From Perkinsus olseni (Eukaryota; Perkinsozoa; Perkinsida; Perkinsidae): a DNA stretch of 64,000 nucleotides. How positions within the stretch are numbered: position 1 is the first letter of the stretch; each line of letters opens with the position of its first letter. Position numbers and translations under genes: made by a program. Positions 56,001 to 64,000 of this stretch are shown here, one piece after another. The DNA lies in NCBI GenBank assembly GCA_013115135.1, contig JABANP010000022.1, forward strand, positions 221,941 to 285,940, given 5' to 3'. The notes under the pieces are model-generated. The model worked only from the letters and a program-made list of their open reading frames with translations. It had not been told where the DNA came from and did not search any database.

Positions 56001-59000
56001 CCAAGGCGGATGAGTTGAAGCAAGAGATCTCGGTCCTCACCACTGCCAACCAGGTACGCAGCATGAGGGATAAAGCGCTGCCTCGTTAAATTCGTTTTTT
56101 TTGTCTAAGTGGCTCTGAGGACTGAATAGGTCGTTGTTCTCAGGTCCTCCAGAGGCGACTGGCGGAGCGAGTAAAGTCCCAGGAGGAGGTACAGGCCGAG
56201 AGGGACAGCATGACCGCTAAGCTCACCAAACTAGAGGTGTTCCCGTGTTGAGCGGGGGGGGGGCGAGAATCTTTCTGCAGACCGACCTTACCGCGCGCAC
56301 GCACGAAGTCAACGTGTTGAAGCAGCAAGCGAGAGAAAAGGATGCCAGCCTGGCGGAGGTGGACGAGAGAGCGAAGAAGGCTGAGGCTGCATTCGAGCGA
56401 GTAGTATTGATTCTTCTTTTCTATTCGGAACTGCGGATTCTAATGGTTCCTGCGTGGCTGATCTACGTACGTAGGAAAATTTTGATTGGTCGTACTACCA
56501 GTTGATGTGTCGAAGAGAGGATCCTCAACCCGTGAGCCCCCCTTGTGTTCAGGAGAGGCGCTCCTCGGAGTCAAATGCTGTCGATCTGCGGCGGGCTCAG
56601 GAGGCACAGGCACAAGAGCGCTCGAGGTGACCTGCTCCTGCTCCGCCCGTAGCTTCTCATCAGCTGATGGACAGGTACGCGGATGACTCCGCTCGGAAAA
56701 AGAGTATCCTGGCTGAGCGTGAGCGGAGGATTTCCGTCCAGGATGACGAAATCCAAAAGCTACAGGAGAAGATGGCCTCGCAGGAGTGAGTATCTTCGGA
56801 TTGGCTTTGACGTTCGAGTCGCCTGTTACTGGCGGGCATCGGCAATTTCCTTCAGGCAGCGTCTCAGTGAGTTGAAGAGTGAGCGTAAGGAGCTCGCGGA
56901 CTCCTTGAAGCAAGTAAGGGAATGATCTTGTTTCGGTTGGCACCCGTTCCGAGCAGACCCGGTCACAACTTCGCTACGCCCATGAAGCTGCCGACCCTAG
57001 TATGAAAGTGATGGGGAGAGGGAGAACCTTATCCAGGGCATACACAAGTCAGCTCGGCCACTCGAGCCGAGCAAAGACGGTCGTCATCCAGGTGCTGTTG
57101 ATGAAACGGTAGACAAGCAAGATCTCGGCGGAGGCCAAGTTAAAATGCTGCGGGACATCTGTGCGGGTTTGGACCTTCCAGAGATAGTCGATGAGGTGAG
57201 CGCTAGTTGCTGAGGGTAGACCCGTCCGCCTGTCCAATTGCCCCACCTTCTCATCCTTGTTACCTCAGTTGAAGCACAGGGCCTCGTTCGACTCCCCTGT
57301 GGACGTCTCCCGGTTGATAGCCCGGGTCATCGGCAAGCTGAAGAGCAGAGTGAAGGGGGAGTCGGAGGCAGAGTGGCTCAGGAAGCTTCAGGAGCTCGAG
57401 GTCGGTGCACATCGCCTAGCCTGTTGTTTCCAGAAGTAGATGATTCGACGATTCCTCCACTCACGGCGAGATAGCTCGGGCCACTCGCTCTCATGTTGTC
57501 CTCGGGGCAGCTCATCTGCTCCGGAGGATGGCAGTGAGACTAGCCCTGAGCTCTATTGGAGTGAATCTTATTTTTTGTGTCGAGCAACAGTAACCTGCAG
57601 GTCCAGAGCGCGACTTCCTACAACGCTAGGTTGAAGCGCGAACGCTGCATCATGTGGAGGTCTGTGATAAGGACTCACTCGGTATGGGAGGCAAGTGTCG
57701 TGGAGCACTCCGATCGTACCCCGTCCAAGGTACATGGGGCACGCGAGATCGAACGGGCCATGGACACCAACAAGTCCGCTGCACGGCATTCCCGCACACG
57801 GACAGGGCGTCTGAGGAAGAGTAGGCCTTCCCTTGGCGATCCTCACGCTTTTTGAAGCCTCGAGTGTCATCAGAACCACACAAAGCCGGGCCCACTGGAG
57901 ATCTTCAGACGCTGTCGGAACCAAGCTCCTCAGAAGGAGAGGATGATGACGATGTTGGTGTCGTATGCCCCAGTAACACTAATCCTCACTGAACAACTTT
58001 CAGGCGCTCTTCGACCGGACGGACTTTGGCAGCAAGTACGGCCGTCTCACAGACTACGTCCACGCACGTGCTATCACCTGGCAAACAGCGCTTAGAGCTC
58101 AAGAGGTGAGGGCTCTTACTCCTTGCGGTGGTGTTAGTCGCGGTCTTCACTCACCACTGGTTGTCTGATAGGATCCCAAAAACAGGGCCACCGATGCCCT
58201 TCACAAGTCTCGACGGCCAAGTGCGACGATGACCACTATGGAAGTGGAGTTCCTAAGGGACAAGCATAAGTGGGCCTATCATCATCATCCTCAGAGTGCA
58301 CGACTGAGCCCTTTCGGCAGGTCGCTCGAGAAACAGATGGAGGGTATGAAGTTCGATATTGAACTCAAGGACTACGAGTTGCGGAAAATACGGGAGGCGT
58401 GGATCCAAACCAACGATACCTGCCTTATCTACAAGAACGCCTACGACGTGGAACTACGCAAAGTGGCTGTAGGTGTCAGCAACAAGAGCAAGGCTGCTGA
58501 GCGTCCGACCAGGCACTGGGAGGGGAGGTCCGCCAGCTGCGCAGTGCGGAAGTCGAGGCGGCAAAGGCGGCTGTTATAAACACCATGCAGACGGACGAGG
58601 CTTTTGCTCTGGCGGTTGCGGAGTGAGATTTTTCTACGATGGCTGAGGATTCGACGGTATCCTTGTTAGACGAGCGAACGAGGCGCGCGAGAAGATGGTG
58701 CAACTTTCGGACGAAGTAGAAAGGGACGCTGCCGAGCTGGCTAATAGACGACATGCCATGAGGAGAATAGGTACGTCGAGACGCCCTTTGGGAAGCCGGG
58801 GAGCTCTTGTTGGTGACAGGTGACGCGTGGAAGGCTCAGGCTCTGGACTGGGCGGACTTTGACTTTGCCGCTGCCCTTGCGGAGGAGCAGGCCGTAGTCA
58901 CACCACTTGGGCGGGCTTACTCTATCCTGGTTCGATGTGTAGGTCATAGCAGGCATCGATGCTGTTGCTGCTGATGGTGAGGATGGTGTAAAGGAAGTCT

Positions 59001-62000
59001 ATGAAGAGCTGAAGGCTGAGGCGAGTGACCTTGGTGAGGGAGGTAGATGGACCCTGGACAGAGCAGGTCCTGACGGTCCTCGAGCAAGATCGTGCAGCAC
59101 AGTACGGCGAGAAGATGGAGGTGATAAGGTCGCCGTAGTCGAGGCCCTCGAGTATTCTATCACTTACCAGATGACGGGCATGACTTCCTCGTCCTCTCCC
59201 TCCCCACCCTCATCACCCTCATCCTTGAGCCCCTCGTCCTCGGAAAATGGGGACATCTCGGACGGCAGAGGAGGGCCGCTGAGGACAGTGGCCAAGCGTG
59301 AACTTCCACAGGTGGAGGGAGCCTACTCTTAGAGGGTCCCGTAAGTGTAGTTTCCAGACCCGGCAGGCATCGGTGAAGAAGGTTGAGCTGACGAACAGGC
59401 TAGTGCAGGAGATCAACCCCCAGTCCAGGGATGCTTTCTGGTGAGTATCACTGGCGGGAGGGAGGACCAAGCCGCGCGGTTCAGGGAGGACGCCGGAGCT
59501 CGAGAGAGGGAGAGGAGGCTGTCGGGTATTGGAGAGCGTGGCAGCTTGGACCAGCGACGGGACTCGAGGATGCTCATGGAACTCGAGAGACTGCGACAGG
59601 AAGTCAAGGATCTTAGGTCGGCCCTGGCTGCCGACGGATGAGGTTCCTTTCGTGACCGCTGTGATTTTCAGAGAGGATCCGAAAAGCGCGAAAAAGATGT
59701 CAATTTCTTCGAGAGCCTCAGAAGGACGAGATGACCGAGTGGAGGAGTTAACTCGAGAGCTAAATGAACTGAAAGTCCAAAACGAAGTGTAAGCCGGGGC
59801 CTTGCCTTCCTCTCGGGATACGGTCGTTGCAGCCTACAAACAGTCCGGTCGGCGCAGACAGCAGCTGCGGAGAGACACAGTCTAGAGGAGGCTGAGACGA
59901 AAGAGGAGATAAAGAAGCTCCTCCGGCAAGCCACGCAGGGCCTAGAGTCTCCGAAGACGTTGAAGAAGATTTCCCTTGACAAGTAGGCTCCTGATCATCT
60001 CTTGGTGGATATGCTAAGACTCAGGCTTATACCGGAGGATGAGGACCAGGCTCAGCAGCGAGGGAGGATCTCGCAAGAGAGGTACCGAGCCCGTCATACG
60101 CTCTGACGGAGCTTTTAGCGATGGAGTTCCCCCTGTTTCCACCGCCCCGGGCCGGCGGATCGATCCTGGCTGCAGCAGGCCCTGTTAAGGTACACGCCTT
60201 CGTCAGCTCTCCTGCGGAAGACAGTGAAGATAGCGGGCACCGGGTCGAGTGGGGAGGAGGATGGGCATTCGGGGTCGTCTCTCCGGCCACAACAACGGCA
60301 GCAGCTACTGGGAGCACGCTTTGCATCCGACGATTCCCAAGCTGCAAGACGGCAACCGGCGCCCTCAATCACAGGGGGACGGCCAGGTAGGTCAGATTAG
60401 CAGTACTCGGAATCCCACATTTCCTCGAACTCAGGTCCGTCCGGCAGGATACAGGCGTCGACTCCCTCTTCGGAGCCTAGGGACGGGCCAATGACGGCGA
60501 GAGCTGAGCAGTTGCTGGCGAAGGTGACGATGCTGCTGCGATGCGCCCTCGATAGCCGACCGCCTCCGCCGCTGTTACCTTAGGGATACACCACTGGGGA
60601 GGCGGCAGCGGCTCAGAGAGCTCGAAAGACCTCCCGGGCTCATGAAAGTGGTGAAGCTAGAAACTTCGGATTGTTCCCGTCTCTCTTCGCCGTCATTGCA
60701 GGTGTATCTGAGGGACCTTCCCTCGAGGGCGTATCGGCAGAGCGGCGTTTGGTTAAGGAGGGTGCAAGAGGCAGAGGGAAGTGGAGGACACGAAGGCTCG
60801 TCCCTGCTGTTGTAGGAGACCATGCCCTCCCTTCTTTCGCATCCCTGTTCTCTCAGAAAGAGCGAACCGAGGTGCCCTCCGAAACGGTCCCTCGGCCAGA
60901 ACCAGGACGGGTGCGTCGCTGCTGCTACACTCCCGATAGACGCTCGCAGTGGAGTAGTGCTCAGGTAGTGGCCGAGGTTGGCCTGCCGGGCGAAGGGAAG
61001 GATAGCTCGGAGTACTCCGGCCTAACCAGCGGCAGCTCGTCTGAGTCTGAAGCCAAGGCCTCCGAAGACCCTCCGAAGGTTTGTATGGGGAGGAGGCGGC
61101 TCGACGGCGATCGGTCACATCAGGTACCGCAGCATCCACGGCGAGTCGAAGCGACTGTGAGGAGCTCCTCCTCCTCGTCGTCGTCATCGTCTTCGTCGTT
61201 CGGAGCAAGCGATGCCCATGACGCGGGGGGAGAGGTCAGCCCTGTCGACCGTGAGGTGAGTCGATCAGTGCAGAGAACGGTGAAAACCACTTCGGGAGCA
61301 TTCGAGACCCATCGCTCGGTTCTCAGGGAGGTGAGGAAGCCTTGCGGGGTGGCGAGGTGGACTCGGACGTTGAAGTAACGATGAGGACCTCGGAGGCCCT
61401 GGAGACGCTGCTCTTGCCATCGAAATCATCCGGGCAACGGTGAGGTCCTACCACTCAACACTCACGCTCAGTCCGCTGCAGGGTGACGATACTACGTCGG
61501 GGCACTGCAGGCAGGTCGACGGAGAGAGGACCAACTACTACTGCTGCTGCAGCGCACGGCGAGCCCGGGAGTCGAGCTATCAAAGTGGGTCGAGCTCTTG
61601 GGCGTTGGTAGCATCCTCGCTGTAGATGCGCCAGGCTGCCATCGCCAAGGCAAGGAAGGCTTCCACCATGCTAGCCCAGCAGCGGTCAACAGGCTCACAG
61701 GGGTACCGCTAGACCTCCCTCCTAGACCCGTCGGGCTACCCACCTTCCCTCAGGAGTCAGGACCCAGGCGTTGTCGATGTTGAAAGCCTCCGGGATCTAT
61801 TCCACTCGGGGAGTAGCCGGAGCCCCAAGAGACCGGCAGAGGCGGTAGACGCAGGGATCGTCAGCAGCAGCAGCAGCAGCAGCCATCACCCTTCCCTCAG
61901 GCCCCATCCGTCGAGTACGTCGACTCAGCGTGCCAAACGCACACCTCCGATACCGCTATCGAGGTTGCCATGGACCAGATGTCGTATCAACTGCGAGTGT

Positions 62001-63164
62001 ATTGTGGTCGGCTATTGGAGGTCCTCCAGGCTGCAGGTGAGACGAGTTGCCACGACGAACGATGGGATGAGGACTGATCAGGTCGAGCTAGTGTCCAGAT
62101 AAGAGTCCGACCAGAAGTGACTACCCATCACACCCAAACGCCTGGCAGCTTCCGATGCTTCGGCATGCTCACCTCGACAGAAGGTGCTGTTTGAGGCCGT
62201 TGTGGAGACTCAATTTCAAAACCCTTCAGATTGACGTGGAGCGCCCGGGGACGGTCAGGAAGCAGGCCCCCGTGAAGTGTGGATACCAGCGGGCTCACGC
62301 CGACCATCTTCCCTCAAGTGCTGGGCGACTTCGGGGAAGAACTCATCAGCTGGTTGAAACTCAACCTTTTTGGAGTATCAACATGCTCAACTCGTCCACA
62401 TGAAGGTCGGCATCTTCTAGCCCTCGCTCGTGGCTCAGGCAGACCCACTTCAGGACGCTGATTGGAATCCGTCACCCCCTACCGACCGAGGCGGGAATAG
62501 ACGGCAGGCGTCTTGTTGAGGACTTCGTGTCCTTCCTGGACGGAGCGCTCAGTAAGCCCCTCCTTTTCGGCCCTTCAACCTCACTGGTGATTCTCAGATG
62601 TCAAGTGGCCAGGCAGACGAGAGCAGCAGCTCGGTCTCCGGGCAGTCTATAGACACTCAGCCGAGGAGATCGCTGAGGTCGTCCGAGGATTCTGTAGGTG
62701 GCCACTACTCTGTTACGACGCGACTCTTCCGTTCTAGATTGCACGGCTCTGGTCGTCTCACACGGGATACGCTGATAGGGCACGCGCTCGGCTTGAGGTT
62801 GCCTAGGAAGGGGATGACGTCTTTCAAGCACGCCAGACCGCTGCAACGACACTACGTTAGAGCCGTTATCGAGCCGCTGGCACTAGGCAGCGGTGTATTC
62901 GACGACTTTACGGAAGGACATGCTGGCCCGACAAGCGCCGCCCTTAGTCACAACGGAACGGGAGATGCCACGTTTGGCTTTGACTCCCGGGGCGGCGGTT
63001 TCAAGATGAACATAAAAAGGGCCCGAAGAGGAGAGGGATATCGTATCAATGGACACTACGGCAGGCGAGCGACGACAGACCTCGGCAGCGACGCTGACTC
63101 GGGGAAGGAGGATATCATGCCAGCCCGTAGGTCCACTTTCATTACAATACAGCCTGAGGGGTAG
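53096..63164 (+). CDS. Very long coiled-coil coding region (one gene or a few)
   Basis: About 10 kb of plus-strand exons separated by short introns. First exon 53096-53249, then MAIKHGAFALEGETEKSIR. An Arg/Pro-rich exon follows (MKFRMPLPPPPP), then KLDQRGPGLPADRMFHGELK and the 132-codon exon at 53835-54233 (QATVKSIKVALNAMLGRLED). Later exons are mostly heptad helices: RQLLRQKEEEMKGLFGVERG (about 54650), VEELSDRNHVLVMKVQHLET (54955), FDIELKDYELRKIREAWIQT (about 58347) and many more. From 60.6 kb the sequence turns Ser/Arg-rich, with a poly-Ser run at 61164-61199 and (CAG)7 at 61862. The last exon is 62598-63164 with a Gly-rich stretch. Such size and make-up suggest a centrosomal, basal-body or flagellar scaffold. 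Exon borders and the number of genes are not settled. Confidence 0.5.
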
Positions 63165-64000
63165 AAGCATGTGGTATTATTTTTTACCAGATTACTCATG
63201 TTACTGATGTGTGGTTATGTTGTGCCCAATAGTGTCGAGTGGTAGTACGCCGAGGTGCGAGGATTTGGAATGGGCTTATAGTTGATTTTAAAATGATAGA
63301 TGAGTACTGTGACTCCGTGTTGGGTAAGGAAATGCCGCGCCCTCAATGTGTGAGTAGGCGGAAGGAGAAACGGCTTCGGGTCCTGTGACTAACATCCATG
63401 GAGGACTCCCCACTACAACAATGGAGTCTCAACGGCAAAACTTGTAAAAACATTCTTGCGTGGGGTGCTCCACGCGTCTCGAACAGCTACCAGCAAATGG
63501 CTATAAGCTTGGGGCTGTGATAGTTATCATGTGGGTAGATGAGGACATGTGTTGTTGAGTTTTGCAGTCGGGAGAGTATCCGCCTCTCAACGGTGGGTCG
63601 CTGCTTGAAAGTTTTGTAATTCCTGCACGTAACACCAAGCGCGAAATGATCACGCGTTTTGCACCCAGTGTGTATAACACATTTCGCGTTTCTCGCGTTA
63701 CAAGCGGTAGTTGAGGGCACAGCGCATTGAGTTGTGCGTCATGAGGCATCGTAGTGTAAACGACATGGAGAATGAACACGAACAGTGATGATCGTGCTCC
63801 GAGCACAGCAACAATCACTTCATAATCCACATCAACGTGATATGTACACCACATGTTGCCAGAACAAGAGAGCAGCAGCAGTTGCCCTCGCTGCTAGGAA
63901 GCTGATAATCGGAGAGTGATTGGAAGGCATGTGATTCCAGCATTGTGTCGAAACCACGTAGTTTTGAGCTCTTTCGTTTTGATTACTCATTGCCAGTGAT
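63165..64000. other. Right-edge spacer, nothing recognised
   Basis: After the stop at 63164 the sequence turns AT-richer. Overlapping minus-strand frames at 63487-63854 have no recognisable content. No repeat or RNA gene is seen. Confidence 0.4.

Noticed and set aside
60753..61208. Minus-strand frame opposite the poly-Ser region
   Set aside because: It mirrors the low-complexity Ser run on the plus strand.
1..64000. CRISPR array or bacterial operon
   Set aside because: The repeats are direct tandem arrays without spacers, and the genes have spliceosomal introns.
1..64000. Retrotransposon or DNA transposon
   Set aside because: I found no reverse transcriptase, integrase or transposase motif and no long terminal or inverted repeats.

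Overview
This window is nuclear DNA of a unicellular eukaryote. Nearly every recognisable gene is cut by many short GT-AG introns (mostly 30-80 bp), exons are in the standard code, genes lie on both strands with short spacers, and there are minisatellites but no operons. The gene content fits an alveolate of the Perkinsus type: tandem ACC-synthase-like enzymes, a stand-alone menaquinone-pathway enzyme, pepsin-like proteases, leucine-rich-repeat proteins and axonemal-type coiled coils. The genus is inferred from overall gene style; no rRNA or other marker gene is present, so it stays tentative. Gene calls were made by reading exons by eye, so exon borders are given only where phase, splice sites and homology agree.

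Layout. 1-5.6 kb is gene-poor, with two tandem-repeat arrays (1.7-2.2 and 3.2-4.6 kb). 5.6-9.9 kb holds a secreted protein (+) and a leucine-rich-repeat gene (-). 10.2-16.1 kb holds two tandem, intact ACC-synthase-like genes (-) with very different intron numbers. 16.6-22.5 kb (+) holds two unknown proteins, mitochondrial ribosomal protein uL11m, o-succinylbenzoate synthase (MenC) and a coiled-coil protein. 23.6-25.0 and 35.7-37.1 kb (-) carry two copies of an unrecognised gene family. Between them lie an FMR1/FXR-type RNA-binding protein (26.8-28.9 kb, +), a pepsin-like aspartic protease (30.5-31.6 kb, +) and unresolved genes. 37.5-45.7 kb (-) carries a PP2A/4/6-type phosphatase, the CAAX protease Ste24, a PTRHD1-type peptidyl-tRNA hydrolase-fold protein and a coiled-coil protein resembling TPH-domain axonemal proteins. 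45.8-63.2 kb (+) carries an unresolved Ser/Pro-rich gene, a coiled-coil protein, an AN1/RanBP2 zinc-finger protein (ZFAND2-like), a C2H2 protein with a membrane segment, and about 10 kb of coiled-coil coding sequence ending at 63164.

No shared pathway links the neighbours. The main points of interest are the complete FMRP-like domain order in a protist, the 10-intron versus 4-intron ACS pair, the isolated MenC, and the 16-bp-based minisatellite. Several genes show one-base frame breaks, some in homopolymer runs, which may be sequencing errors rather than real mutations.
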